Notes under the pieces: generated by a model
What the model was told of the DNA's origin: nothing
Database searches by the model: none
What the model saw: the letters and a program-made list of their open reading frames with translations, nothing else
Translations under genes and position numbers: made by a program
Source of the DNA: Apteryx mantelli
Taxonomy: Eukaryota; Chordata; Aves; Apterygiformes; Apterygidae
Reading direction: 5' to 3'
Assembly: GCF_036417845.1 (NCBI RefSeq)
Contig: NC_089994.1
Coordinates: 17,192,001-17,256,000 of the forward strand
Length of the DNA stretch: 64,000 bases
Part shown: piece by piece, positions 1 through 12,100 of the stretch
Layout of the letters: every line of letters starts with the position of its first letter
How positions within the stretch are numbered: position 1 is the first letter of the stretch

Positions 1-2256
1 AACAAGTGACTGCTTAAAGACTGCTTCTGGTCTTCTGGTTCACCTAACAAATTCCAAAGCCCTCAATGGCAGCAGAAATTCCACTAAGTAGTTCACACTC
101 TCACAGGTGGGATCATTCTCCTAATCTTTGAGGATGTAATTGAAATCAGCTAAGGCTTACAAACTTTAGCTTTTGATTATTCTGCTGTGGAAGAGATGGA
201 ACAACTGCTGACTCAGAAATGCTTTGAGTGTTTCTACATGCACCCAAGGTCAGAGTTTTTGGAGGCTGTAGAACCACAGGAAAAGAAAAAGCATGCCCCA
301 GGATAGGCTCCAAGTGGCTGGATGTTTTTGAGTTAAGAAGTGTATTCTCTTTCCTCACTGGAACTCCACATACCAAGTTATGCATGGATCATTTGCCAGT
401 TACTATGTCCCAGCTTGGGAGAAGGAAGGTTCCTGTCCAAAGTACAACAGATGTTCAGGAGGGATCAGGTGCAAGAACTGGAGAATGACAGATAGCCACA
501 AGAGCTGGTCTGTAGGCAGCTCCCCTTCCCAGAGGGAGCTGAAGAGACAACATGACTATAGAAAAGTGAATTTGGGGCTGTTGGCTTTGGGGACAGGATG
601 GTCACAGGGGAGAGCAGGGAGCTCCTCCAGTGCCAGCAGGTGGAGCTGCCAGCAAAAGAAATGGCAAAACACATCAGCCTTCTCAATGAGAGGACTGGTG
701 CAGCAATTCCGTTCAGAAAATCCCGTCATTATCAGCCCATACTTACTGCCAGGTTCGGCAGCTTGGGTGATATGGAGATATTGGTAATTGTTGTAATTCA
801 TCTCTGCTAGCTACCCTGGCCTGTCCAGCAGAGTCAAGAGGTGTTTAGGGTGCTTGGTACCCTCCACCAAGATACAACACTGTGATGCTTCTCACGATGT
901 GGTCAGTGAGTACTGTGCAGCTGACAGAGCAAAGCACTAGTGCCTGCCCCTGCTTGGCTCCCTGGCTTATGGGAAGATCAGTTCAGTGGGAGGCAGCCAT
1001 GAGGCCGGAGTGCTGTCTACCATTGACCTGGCTTCCCAGTGACCTACAGAAACAAAATCCATCATCCCAGCCACAGATAATAGAATTGGTTGGAGCTGTG
1101 ATCATTCCCTCTTCCCCAGTCAAAACCAGCATGTTTTCCTGAAGGCAAGGTCTAGTCTTTACAAGTGCTTCTAGCCATACAGCTGCGTCTGATTGCTGAG
1201 CTGCACCTGAGGATGTTAGACCAGATATTGATATAAATATGTGACAGTGTGTGGCAGACTTTACCTGCATCACCTTCACATCCAGCTCACAGGCGTTTAT
1301 TCTCTGCCGTGACATTAGATAAGCAGCCTGGTCTCAGTATCATGTCATAATTCTGCAGAACTGGTTTCGTGGCTGGACTCCATGCTTTTAGTCCCTTCCC
1401 AAAGATGTGAATCAAGGACATGTTGGGAACTCACAAAAATAAATCCGTTGACAAAATGGTGCTGTGTGTGAGTATCTTGCAGCCCTGATTGAAGACCTTG
1501 GTCTGACATTTCTTCCTTTCCATCAAAATTTGGTGGAAATTTTCTAACAGGGCACCTGTGCATAACCAGGCACTATATAACAACAGAGGGAATGCTTGCT
1601 TCTCATTTCTTTGTTTAGAGACCATCGAACTATGGACTTGTTACCATCAGAATGGGTCAACAATAGCTCTTTATCTCTTTGGGTATGAACAGCCTGGCAG
1701 ACTTCCTAAACTGGCAGCCTATGAATAGTTACAAGTGTTTTTGCACAGATCTGTAATAGGAACAGTATTCTCTGAGGCCCTCAATAGGCCAAACAATATG
1801 ATACACGATAACAATTGTGTAAAACTGAGATGTCTTTCTTAGGTTGCCTTTCTGATGGAAGTGAACTTTTTCAGTGTTTCTTAGCTCTGAGTTGCAAATA
1901 GTGTGTCAAAGGGAAATACTAGATTCATCTACTATTTATTGAATGTATTATTTATTTATTGGGAATGTTGCCAGAGTTAGGCCTGATGCAAAACTGATGT
2001 CAGTAAGAAATTTTCCATATATTTCAGGGGAAGGAGAAGAGGATTGGACTGTAAGATTTTTGCCTACTAGCCACAAAACCTAGCAGTTATTTTCACACTA
2101 CCTGGATACTATAGTGTATATTCAACTACTTCCACAAAGTAAAAGTCATTGTAATAATAGATAGTTAAACAGGCAAAGCAATTAAGCCTTAACTACTACT
2201 TGTAATAGTTCAAATCTTTGCTATTGTTTGAAATTGTTCTTTTTTTTCTGCTTTAG
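1..2256. other. No recognisable exon (TCTN1 intron or upstream sequence)
   Basis: This stretch lies 5' of the first TCTN1 exon I can place. I looked for the cysteine-rich N-terminal half of tectonic-1 and for the segment just before the 21-nt exon, and found neither. It is probably intronic, with the earlier exons beyond the left edge. Short ORFs on both strands resemble no family I know. Confidence 0.5.
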
Positions 2257-2277
2257 GTACCAAAATCAAGTCAGATG
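2257..2277 (+). CDS. TCTN1: TCTN1 microexon (21 nt)
   Basis: A 21-nt exon lies between a tract ending tttag and the donor gtaagt. It reads VPKSSQM and joins in phase 0 to VNITVQSI in the next exon. Human TCTN1 has VPDSRKKVPITVQSI at this point, the same spacing with V, P and S conserved, which supports so short an exon. Confidence 0.8.
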
Positions 2278-5200
2278 GTAAGTATCCTTCTGTCTTACTT
2301 GGAACATCTGGGGGTAAAATTCTTGCTCTTTTATAGTCAGTGGGAGTATTCCTCTGACTCCACCAGAACAGGGACTTTGTCCTTGCTCTTTAAATGAAAA
2401 CAAAAAACAAGAAACAAAAAACCCATGTGCATTAGAACACAATTGCCACATTTCCTATCGGTAATGATACTTAGCAACTCCAAGATAATATGCTGCCTGC
2501 TGAAACTTAAGTCTGATGCATCACCTCCATGTATAACTCTCTTTTAGCTAATATTTGCTACTTAAAAACAGAACCTCTCATTGAACTTCAGCAACACATG
2601 TAATAATGCAGTTGTTAAAGGATTGTTGCCTGCAGCCTCCGTGGAAGAGAACCCTGAACTAGCTCTTTCTTGTGTCTTTTAATATGAATACCTAGGAATA
2701 AAAGAGGTGATGGTAGCACCTGGCTAGTATAACTGTGTCCAGGGAACAAGCATGTTTACTAAAAAAACCCACAAATAAACAAAAAACAGTTTTAAACTTA
2801 TAAAATACTGTATAAAATACAGTATAAACTGTATAAAATATGACTGTTGGGCTTCTTTCATAGATATAAAAGTACTTGCCCGTCATTCAAAGTTCACAAA
2901 CATAATAATACACAAAATGGCAAAAATGATTATACACAATATTCAGAAATGGCATGAATTTGTTTTTCAGGTTAATATTACTGTCCAGTCCATAGTTGTC
3001 CGATCTCTGAATGGAATACGGACCTTACTTGACAGTAAGGTCCTCAGGCTCCCTACAATTTTGGATGAACTGTGCATAAATATAGTTCTTGGGGTAAGTA
3101 TACCCATTCCTTTTCCTCCTCACGTTGGATGGAAGGCATGTATACATCAAATCATGAAATCATGTTCTGATTCACAACTTACAAAGACTCAGGAAAGACT
3201 TTGCCCAGTTTCCATACATTGTGACATTGCTAAAGGAAATGCGACAGGAGAAACACTGCCTTTGGTGTGAAAGAGAGCATTGTGTTTTGCAAGGAAGTAA
3301 TAAATATACATAGTATACATAGAGACAAGATAAAATCAATTTCTGTTACTACTATGAGTATATGACATCACAGACAATAAGATGAGTTTAGAATCTAAGT
3401 TACTATGCTTGGGAGATGATGTCCTCAGGCACATGGGTGGGAGAGGCAGAGGAATACACCATGCAGATCACATCATCTTTTCATCTTGAGTAGCTGAACA
3501 TTAGCATTGGCTTAGAAAAAGTTTCCAAGAAGTCAGTTTTAAAGAGACTCCAATCTTAGATCCATTTCTGACCATTGCTAATCAGTGGTTTGATTTGGTA
3601 ACAATCATGTCCTTTATCTCCTAAATCTGCTAATATGGATACTAACCTCTTTGGAGATGTCATGTTTTTGTCTGTCAGGTTAGACCACCACTTCATTCAT
3701 GCTCTTCTTGAAACTCTCTCCCTTGGCAGGCAGGAGATGAGTGGCAAACTAGAATAAATAAACAATAGCTCCAAACCATGCTCCTTAATCTTTAGGAGAA
3801 AGCTAGATCAATATCTGGAGGGAAAAGTCTGTCTAATCAGTCCCTGTGTATCAGTACTTATAAAAGCGTTTGCTACTTTGGATATACAGGCAAGCCTTGT
3901 GTTTTTAATGAAAAGACTTGTAAAGTGACTAGCTACCTACTGAACAGTACTTCAGTTCCTCCTGTTCTCTGGACTCATCCTTGCCATACTGCAACTGAGG
4001 ATATACTACATCTTTACAGTGTCGTAGAGTGGTTTTTAAGCAAGGAAACAACTTGTATACTTTTAAATTCCTTTATGCTAGTTTCATACTCATATGTATT
4101 TGTTCTAATTAATATACAAAATGTTTTATTTTCAGGTGAGTTACCATATTACCTACACAGAAGCAGGAGAAATAATAGAAGCAGCTGCTTCTTTTGTCTT
4201 GGGGGCAATTACCAAAGAAGCTCTTTCAATACAGCAGAGCTTTGAAATCAGCTTTACTCAGGTAACTGCTAGAGATGTTACGGATGACTTGTTGAAAGAC
4301 ATTTAATTACAGAACTTATTAAACTTGTATCAGAACAATTGTAGCAGCAAGGTAAAATGTAAATTGCACTGGCTACACAAATGAGGCAGCATTTCAGAAC
4401 TGCGCATTAAGGGCCTCCAAAGTCTGTTTTTCACATTTAGAAGAGTCAGCTTGTGACTCTGTACAATGTACCCAGTGAAAGCAAAGCCTGATCCCAATGT
4501 TAGAGAACTGTTACAATCTTACAGAGAAGTCTTACTATTATCATTGTTCAAGGCTGTTAATAATACTAAAATACCTGAAATATTTTGTGTTTTCTAATAA
4601 TTTCAGTTCAGGATAAGAACTAAGACTGTAAACTTGCATTACAGGTAAATACAAAGCCAGTTCCTCTCAGTGGTAATCCTGGTTATGTGGTTGGACTGCC
4701 TGTAAGAGCAGGCTTCAGGCCACAAGGATATCCTTTTCCTGTTGAAATTTGGTTTGCAGCAAGGTTGAAAAACTTCAAGCACAAAGCAAGTCCTTTGAAA
4801 AGAGACCATCATCATGGCAGAAGGTAGACAAAGGGTTCTTGCACTGTTCTGGTACATCTTCACAAACACTTTCTAGCATGGACATCTATAGAATATATCT
4901 GTTCTTTATGCAAAGTAAAGTGTGCTTTCTGGCTGTGTTTCAGAAATAGCAAATGACTCAGTCCTTTCATGGGACTTTTTAGAAGAGGTAGGTTTAGACC
5001 TTCATTGTATACTCCAGTGCTGCTTTACTGTGTAAGAGAGGAGTCTTGAGCTATTATAGTATTTTTCAGATATATTTTAGCGATATGACTAAGGAGTCTT
5101 TCTTTATAACATATATCAAGTATTAAATTTGCCCTTAACTGTGTATTACATCTGGCATCATTCAGAATAGTAACAAATATGGTCAACTTACCATTCTGCA

Positions 5201-7462
5201 AAGTACCTCCAACCAGGACTGTCTGGCAGCAGAAGGAGCCAGAACCCCAGTATTATTTGGTTATAACATGGTATCAGGCTGTAAGTTACGGTAAGAGGAC
5301 ACTTCTTCTTTCTTGATTAGTGCTTTTAACACACTGACAACCCTTTCCCTTAGAATCTGCTCAGATTCTGGGCCATTCATACAGCTGTAGGAACATCGGG
5401 AGTGGAGTATTTAATTATAAGAAATGTCATTTAATTAACAATGGTCTTTCTCTTGGAAAGATTGTGTACATTAGCAATTGTAGCCGGAAGGCTTAAGCAG
5501 CGCATGAGAGCAAGGAGAAATTATTATTGTGCCAGTCCAATGGATTTTGCTTTAACTCATTTCTTTTTTTTTCCTGGAAGAATCACTACAGCTATGGAAT
5601 GCCAACTCTTGACTCAAACCCTCCTAGATTTACTGAAGGGACAAAACTTTCCTGAATACGTGGCCTCATTTGGAAATTCTCAAGCCCAGGATGTGCTTGA
5701 CTGGGTGCCGATAACTCACCTCCGCACTTCAGAACAGGTGAAAGCCCTTCTCCTGCCCCCCTTATCACTCACTGTCCTCTCTCGCCTGAGATCTGTACCT
5801 GTCCTGCGGCATCAGCTTAGGCAAGGCCTAATCCCCTCAGACCCATGGGAAAAAAAAAAATTTGCAGAAATAAACTGGGGGAAAGTCCTCCTGGAATATC
5901 CAAAACAAGGAGTCACACTCTTGCTGTAAGGAGAGAGTTTACTTTTATCAGGGTGGTATCCAGACACCTCAGCTACAGAGCAAGGCAACACATGAGGTAC
6001 GAAGCAACCCCCACAGCTTAGAGTCTTGCTCTGCAGGTGGAATGAAGCACAACTGCTGAGGTTGAAAGAGTGAACTCACAAAATCAGTGTTTCTACTTGG
6101 TGCTCTAATATCAGGTAAGAGCAAGAGTCCTTTAAAACAGAGTATACTTGAGTGAGCTGAGCAACATGTTTATTCTTAACATCTTCTGCACTAGCCTTTT
6201 TCCTCCTGATGCAGAGCAGTCCCCACTTTTGGTGGTAGGCAGTGCTGCTTGGAGTGGGCTGAATGACAGCACACCCTCACTAATAGCTTATATGTAGGTT
6301 TCTTACATGCTTTTGCAACTAAACTATGAATTATTTCTGTAAACAGAACCCAACAGTTGAAAAGTAAATCTCTAAAAATACTTAAGACTGTAGGCCTCAA
6401 CATTCTGTCCTGGCGGGGTTAAGGGTTTCCTACTGTCCCAGCAGCATTACTGAAACAAATCAACTCCATTAGGGAAGCCTTCCTGCCCGCCTGCTGAAAA
6501 GAACCATCTCAGCAATATCACTACAAGCCAAAGTCCAGTTGAGTTAATATCCAAATGTATCCTGCACTGCTGAGGTAGAACGGTCCTGTCTGAAGTGCAG
6601 TTACAGAGTCAGTTTGTCACCTTTGAAAGTGGACAGAATTTCTTCAAAACTGTGGGGAAATTCCAGGAATGCAACTGAGATGAGGCTGCAAGCACCCGTG
6701 CTGCCTGCACAGGCAGCAGTCCGGAGCACAGGCACGGCTTAGTTGCTCTGGTAACCTCCTGGCGCGAGCTTTCTAGGGCCATTCTGCCAGTTTAATACGA
6801 TGAATAATTAATGTGGTTACCTCTGTACAACTCGGACAATGAGAGAATTTATAACATTTTTCAGAGCTCATGCCAAATACCAGTATCACTTGAAATAGAA
6901 GTGAAGTGGACTAAATATGGATCCCTAGTCAATCCACAAGCCAGAATAGTGAATGTTACAGCAACTGTCACTACTGCCACATTGAACCAGGTATGTCATT
7001 AAATTACAGGATTTAAGATAAAAAGAATGGCTTGTTTTGCTTAGGGATCAACTGTATGATAGCAGCCCAGTTAATCTCTTTAGATAAAGGTAAGACTTTG
7101 TGTTAGAATGTATTGCATCCGGTTTTTGTTCCAACTCAAACATAACTGTGGGCTGCTTGCCAAAACACACTTCTCATAAAAGTTATACATCATTCATGGA
7201 AATAAATGTGAAGCTGCTTAAAAAAAAAATTACAGATAATATCTGAATATTTAACCTTGTCCCAAAAAGCAGTCAAAGAGAAGACTGAAGCTAATGCTCA
7301 CATGTATTTTCATTGCAGCCTCCCTCAGGAAGAGAAAGGACTATTCCTATAACAAGTTCTGTTGTTTTCACTGATGTTTCTTCACCTGCAGAGCCAGGCT
7401 ATAGAGCTCGGCCTACCATTAATGTCAAATTACCCTTTGATTTTTTCTTTCCGTTTGTCTAA
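2257..7462 (+). CDS. TCTN1: Tectonic-1 (TCTN1), C-terminal half, 8 coding exons
   Basis: Tectonic-1 belongs to the tectonic/MKS (B9) complex at the ciliary transition zone, which controls membrane-protein entry to cilia and Hedgehog signalling; this is family knowledge. The coding exons are 2257-2277, 2971-3093, 4136-4261, 4645-4727, 5150-5290, 5581-5737, 6865-6990 and 7319-7462. They keep phase throughout, total 921 nt (306 codons plus TAA), and align with the C-terminal half of human TCTN1. Shared blocks include [63 protein letters not shown] and the terminal [10 protein letters not shown]. The signal peptide and cysteine-rich region are not in the window, so the entry is partial at the left edge. 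The intron 4728-5149 has AT-AC ends. HVCN1 converges from the right. TCTN2 and TCTN3 are paralogues, but sequence and synteny favour TCTN1. Confidence 0.95.
2971..3093 (+). CDS. TCTN1: TCTN1 exon, VNITVQSI...INIVLG
   Basis: Forty-one codons in phase 0 at both ends, from acceptor tttttcag to donor gtaagt. The exon begins [15 protein letters not shown] and ends CINIVLG, like the human segment ITVQSIVIQSLN...CVNVVLE. Confidence 0.93.
4136..4261 (+). CDS. TCTN1: TCTN1 exon, [12 protein letters not shown]...
   Basis: Forty-two codons, phase 0 to phase 0, acceptor ttttcag and donor gtaact. It encodes [21 protein letters not shown] and ends in FEISFTQ. The human counterpart is [22 protein letters not shown]. 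Confidence 0.93.
4645..4727 (+). CDS. TCTN1: TCTN1 exon ending at an AT-AC donor
   Basis: Eighty-three nt after acceptor attacag. It encodes [19 protein letters not shown] and then VRAGFRPQ, with the final glycine codon split after GG. No GT donor fits the frame. The exon is followed directly by ATATCCTTT, the U12-type AT-AC donor, and the next exon completes the codon. Confidence 0.9.
4728..5149 (+). other. TCTN1: U12-type AT-AC intron of TCTN1
   Basis: The intron starts ATATCCTTT, the U12 AT-AC donor consensus, and ends in AC at 5148-5149. CCCTTAAC at 5132-5139, about 10 nt before the 3' end, matches the U12 branch-point consensus TTCCTTAAC. Only this splice restores the known protein: ...FRPQ, then the split G, then [13 protein letters not shown]. 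Minor-spliceosome removal is inferred from these signals. Confidence 0.92.
5150..5290 (+). CDS. TCTN1: TCTN1 exon after the AT-AC intron
   Basis: The first base completes the split glycine codon. The exon reads [19 protein letters not shown] and continues to [18 protein letters not shown], ending with a split arginine codon before donor gtaaga. It is close to human SGIIQTTNRYGQLTILHST. Confidence 0.93.
5581..5737 (+). CDS. TCTN1: TCTN1 exon, [10 protein letters not shown]...
   Basis: This 157-nt exon follows a T-rich acceptor (tttcctggaag) and ends at donor gtgaaa. It carries [20 protein letters not shown] and [16 protein letters not shown], phase 0 at the 3' end. The family is less conserved at the exon's end, where human TCTN1 is about three residues longer. 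Confidence 0.9.
6865..6990 (+). CDS. TCTN1: TCTN1 exon, [15 protein letters not shown]...
   Basis: Forty-two codons, phase 0 at both ends, acceptor atttttcag and donor gtatgt. The segment [20 protein letters not shown] is the most conserved tectonic block in the window. Confidence 0.94.
7319..7462 (+). CDS. TCTN1: TCTN1 last coding exon, ...DFFFPFV stop
   Basis: Forty-seven codons and TAA follow acceptor cattgcag. It encodes [20 protein letters not shown] and ends [13 protein letters not shown], matching the human end LPFNFFFPFV. A perfect donor, AAG|GTAAGT, starts one base after the stop, so a 3'-UTR intron is possible. Confidence 0.94.
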   Translation, partial: PPSGRERTIPITSSVVFTDVSSPAEPGYRARPTINVKLPFDFFFPFV

Positions 7463-7920
7463 GGTAAGTGTGCATCAAAAAAAAAAAAATCGTTATTTCT
7501 GCTTTTTCTGATTTTTAGCCTGTTTCCTAAAGAAGCAAGGTTTACCCAGTCACTCTGCTGGGCAATCAGTTTCTTCTAAGGTGTAGATATAGTGAGTCAA
7601 AATTGGCCAAGGGAGAAAGGGCTCAGGTTCTCACAAACTTGGCGTGGGGAACATTGGTGGAGAGTTTCCTGCCGCAAGGAGAAGAGGTTGCAGTATGAAC
7701 TTGACGGATGTCTGTACTGCTGGGCTGTCAGCTGGCCGGTCAGCCCAGGTACAGCGACTGGCCTTTCAGCGCATATGTTTCTTTGAACTAGCTCCGGTAA
7801 GAGCTGCCTGCCTTGCAGCGTGGAGGCAGGAGGGGAAGGGGGGAAAGCACGGGGGCACAGAATACAGCTCCATAGGAAAGCAGGCTTCATTAGTTCTGCT
7901 GTTCACAGAATAAGTTGTTA

Positions 7921-7926
7921 ATTAAA
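7921..7926 (+). terminator. TCTN1: Possible TCTN1 polyadenylation signal (ATTAAA)
   Basis: ATTAAA lies about 460 nt after the TCTN1 stop, at a distance usual for a short 3' UTR. If the donor at 7464 is used, the true end may lie elsewhere. Confidence 0.3.
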
Positions 7927-8825
7927 GCAATCATGTACTATTAGATAAGGCCTCAGCTTTATCTGTTTTCATAGATGAGTAAGCCACACATTTCCAGCTA
8001 TTTTTCCCAAACCACTAATTAACTACCTTTCTTTTGAAAATTTGAACAGTTAAGTGATACTTTCAGAAGAGCTCAATGACCCTTCCAGCTGGCTCTGACT
8101 GAAATCGATTGGAGAAGTTTCCTACAGTCGACACGTTTTAAGATTCCCACTCAGTGAAACTTGCTCTTCAGCTAAAAATACTCTCACCACAGGGACCTGC
8201 TAGTACCTGAAAAAGTTCACATTTTGTTCAAACACCAGCCTGCTCCTTTAAAATATGCTTTCTAATGTTTTTTCTGGAGTCTTAACTATTCCCAGCAGTC
8301 CACTCACCTACATCTGTTCTTACACATCCTAATTCTTCCGATGTGTCGATTTATGAGCTGTGGAAGCAGAGAGAACTTTGTAGCACAGCAGGCTGCAAAT
8401 GAACACGTAAATGGAAGAAGAGAGGAGAGAATATAGTATCAGAATTCAAATTTGCTGTTGAGGACAGAGGCATTGTTTGACGCAAGACAGCACTCATTTG
8501 CCTCTCTTTTGGTGCTCATTTGATTGTCAACTAAAGGAGTGGTATGTTGGTATTTTTGGAAACAAGCGTTATATAAATAATGAGGCAGCACAAGCAGCAA
8601 CAGAAATGAGGAAACTACTAACAATGTGAAAAGAATGGTTGGCAAAGAAAAGATGTAGCAATGATGAACGTTCAGCTTGTAGAGAAGAAATGACCCTTTT
8701 GGCCCAGATTCTTATCATTTGTGCTGCAAGTTGCTACAAGATGTTGCTAACAAAGAACATACGGCAGAAAAATGTAATTCTTTCAAATAAGTGGTACTTC
8801 CTGGATGTATAGCTTATAAGATGTC

Positions 8826-8831
8826 TTTATT
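8826..8831 (-). terminator. HVCN1: HVCN1 polyadenylation signal (AATAAA, minus strand)
   Basis: The minus strand reads AATAAA about 250 nt after the HVCN1 stop codon. This implies a 3' UTR of roughly 270 nt and a convergent arrangement with TCTN1. Confidence 0.6.
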
Positions 8832-9081
8832 AAATTATTTTGCAGCTTTGACTGTACAACTGTACAAGAAAGGTCTTATGAAATCACTGTTTACAGGGAA
8901 TGTGTGTGTTTAATTTTCCAGTAAAACTATTTTTGCAATCCCAAGATCTAATCAAATGTTTATAGACAACACTATACAAGAGAAAGCAAAGCGATACGAA
9001 AACCTTTCAGGTCAAACGGGTACATTTCAACACTGCACTCTCTCCATGGCAGACTTCCCCACCTTCAAAAAACCCGGGCTC

Positions 9082-9147
9082 CTAGTTTTGCTCGCTGATG
9101 AGTCCATGCTGTTTTAACAGCCTGTTAAGCCTCTCGATTTCTTGCTC
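9082..9147 (-). CDS. HVCN1: HVCN1 exon 5: end of coiled coil and stop
   Basis: Twenty-one codons and TAG on the minus strand after acceptor ctccaacag. It reads [20 protein letters not shown] plus N, close to human [20 protein letters not shown] plus N. It is too short to stand out as an ORF. Confidence 0.95.
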   Translation of the reverse strand, partial: EQEIERLNRLLKQHGLISEQN

Positions 9148-12100
9148 CTGTTGGAGACAGAAGTCAAGTCATTAATACAGCTCTTACCTTAAAATAGTTT
9201 CCCAGCTTCCTACAAATCTTCCCTTCCCTGAAATACATCTCCCTCTGCAGTGAAACAGGACAACCTGGCTAAAGCGAGTAGAACAGAGGTAGCAGTCGCT
9301 GCTTTGCAGTAGGAGCAGCTAAGGGAAGCGCTGGCAGGACAGGCAAGGCTGTGGTTCTGCAACCCAGCATGTCCCACAGCTTTCAGGTGAAGAAGCCAAG
9401 CTGGCAGTGGCAAGCTTGCGAGAGGATCCCGGGCCAGGCTGTCCGAGGGAGCAGCTGGAGGGCAGGCCTTCCTTGTTTAAATTTAAAGTGGTTTCTTACC
9501 TTCTCTGTGCAGCTGTATTCAAGTTGTTCAACCTTTGCTGCAAGTTGCAGGTTTGCTTGTTTTAGCTTGGAGACTTGCTGTTCGGAGCGGGTCTTCACTG
9601 ATAAAATTATTCCTGCGGAAGAACACACAGCGGAGTCATTTTGCAGTGTAAAACAGCCACTAGCAGAGGTGAACAGTACACGGGGTCTGTACTCAAGGGG
9701 TTAAACTTGTTCCTCGCAGGCTCTGGTTCTGTCATCTTCAAACCACCCTTCCCAAGCGCCTTTCTTAATGAGGAGGTTTTTAAATTAGCCACCCTGGGGA
9801 TTCAGGTACCGATACTCTGCTGGGAAGAGGCAGTCTGGCCTCAGAACCGAATGAATCAAACTCACTCAGATCCTGAATTTGAACTCATTCCCTTGGCAGA
9901 GCTCCGGGGGGACGTTACTCACGGCTTTGAAACAACGCGGAGCCGCGTTTTAACAGGTTTCACAGAGTCGGGGCCTCGCTCCGACACCAGCGCACAGCGC
10001 GGCCGAGGGAGCAGGGCTGTGTGTCCCCCCCCCCGGCAGGCGCCGGGTGCTGCTGCCCGTGTAACGGGACACTGCGTCCCGCTGCAACCAGCGTTGCGTT
10101 CGGTTTGCCAGGTTTGACTTTTGGTGCGACTCCGCAGCAGAGGCGCCGCTTCTCCTTGCGGCGGAGGTGTCGTTTCTCTACTGAATTACTGTTAGGTTAT
10201 TACCCGTGAACTCAACCCCCACAGCGAAGGCAATTTCCTCCCACCCTTTTCTGAGGAAAAAAATAGCTTGGCGAGAGCGTTGAGAACAGCACGTTCTTCC
10301 TACCTGGCAGAGCGCTGCCCGGCTGCTTGCAGAACGACGCGCGCTAAAGCGGGCGGCAGCGCCTGCCCGTGTTTCCAGGGCTGCAGGCAGCAGGCCTGGC
10401 GCTTCGGGGCTCATTTCTCTTAAGCCAACCCGGCGATGCCGCTTATTTGCGTTGATAACACCAAATGTCTCCCACCTGCCTGTAACCCCACCACCATCAA
10501 CCAAGAGCGACCAAGGGCAGCGAACCGTGCCGGGCCTTCGACACGCAGCACCCGAGCGGCACGAGCTCGGGGCGGATTTTGTCCGTCCCCTCCCATCGCT
10601 GCCGTCCCGAGCGGGTAGACGCGATGAGAAGCACGAGGGGGGAAAAAGATGATTTACTTGCAAATGCAGGACTGGTTTTCTCCTGCAAAACGGTGCGGTA
10701 AGAGACACCGAGGTGTCGGTGGCTCACGCCTCAATGCTCAAGGCCGGTTTGTCCCCGACCTGCTCTCGTGTCTGCCCCTTCCCGGCCGTTGCCGCAGGTG
10801 GAGCACGTCCACAGCGACGGCGGGCAGGTTGCAGACACCGTCCCGGCCATCTCCTCCCTTTACCCCAGCTAACAACATTATTTACAGCCGTGTCAAGTAC
10901 CGAGCACTCGCCTAAAGGTCACTCGTGATGCACAGGACTCGGGACGGGACTTGGCCTGAGGTTTTATGCTGGAATTAGGGATAACCTCATTGCCACATTT
11001 TTTCTTAAATCCTCAAGTGACTTTTCAGGGAAGGAAGGAAACGGCTCCAGCTCCAGCTGGTTCAGAAATGTCTGAATTCACAACTTTGCAGCAATTTATA
11101 ATTACAACACTGAAGCCAGGAAGGGAGGGCAAAGCCTGATTTGGGGACACGTTATATTCCCCTTTTTACGGTGAACCCTCCGAATCCTACTGAGGAAGAT
11201 CCCGAGTAACATCCGGACGTTGCCTCCAGCGTTGCCGGAGACGCTCCCGGCAGGACGGAAGAGCAACTCCGGCCCCGGGCCAGCGGAGCCGCCTGGCCGC
11301 CGCGTCCGCCTACCGTTGACTATCCTGGCGATGCGCCACAGCCGCAGGAGGATCAGGAGCCCCACGGCTTCGAACTCGTGCTCCCGGAAGAGGAGGACCA
11401 AGTCGAGGACGAACGACACGATGACGACGGCTCCGTCCAGCACCTCAAACTTGTGGTGGAAGAACTCCCGGCGGTAGACGAAGACTTTAAACCCCACCTC
11501 GACCAGGAAGATGGTCAAAATGGAAAGGGAGAGGTAGTGAAAGACCTGGGAAAAGACAGCGCAAGTTTAGGGCCGAGAAAACCCCCCCCCTCCTGCAAGG
11601 ATTCGCATTGCGCGGGCTGGACGACCTCTACCAAGCAGGGCATGCCGGGTCAGACACCACGAGGAGGAGGCCTGGAGACGGTTCTTCTGCTCCAAGGGAC
11701 AGAGCGAGGGCTGCTGCGCAGCCAGCGGCCCGGCCAAGCTAAACCAGGAGGTGCAAAGCCCTGCTGGCCTGGTTGTCCTGTCTAGCAGGCTTTGAACCAC
11801 CGAAAAGTGGGAAGTCACGGTTCCCTTGGAGACCTCCTTGCATTTTACCTTCGGGGCTATGTTATGTTTGTCCGGATGGATGATTTTCAAGTCCATAAGC
11901 AATTCCCCGAGCACCAACAAGGCATCCGCGATGACCAAGCAGACGACCAGGATCTGTCGGAGGAGGAGAACAGTCGTGAGACCCCTCGCGAGGCAGGTGG
12001 ATCGGCTGGATGAGCTGACGCCATCCGGCAAGCCGGTCCCCAGGGAAGAGACACTCGGCCACCCCGGCCCCGTGCGGCCGGCCAGACCCTCCCTGCGTCC

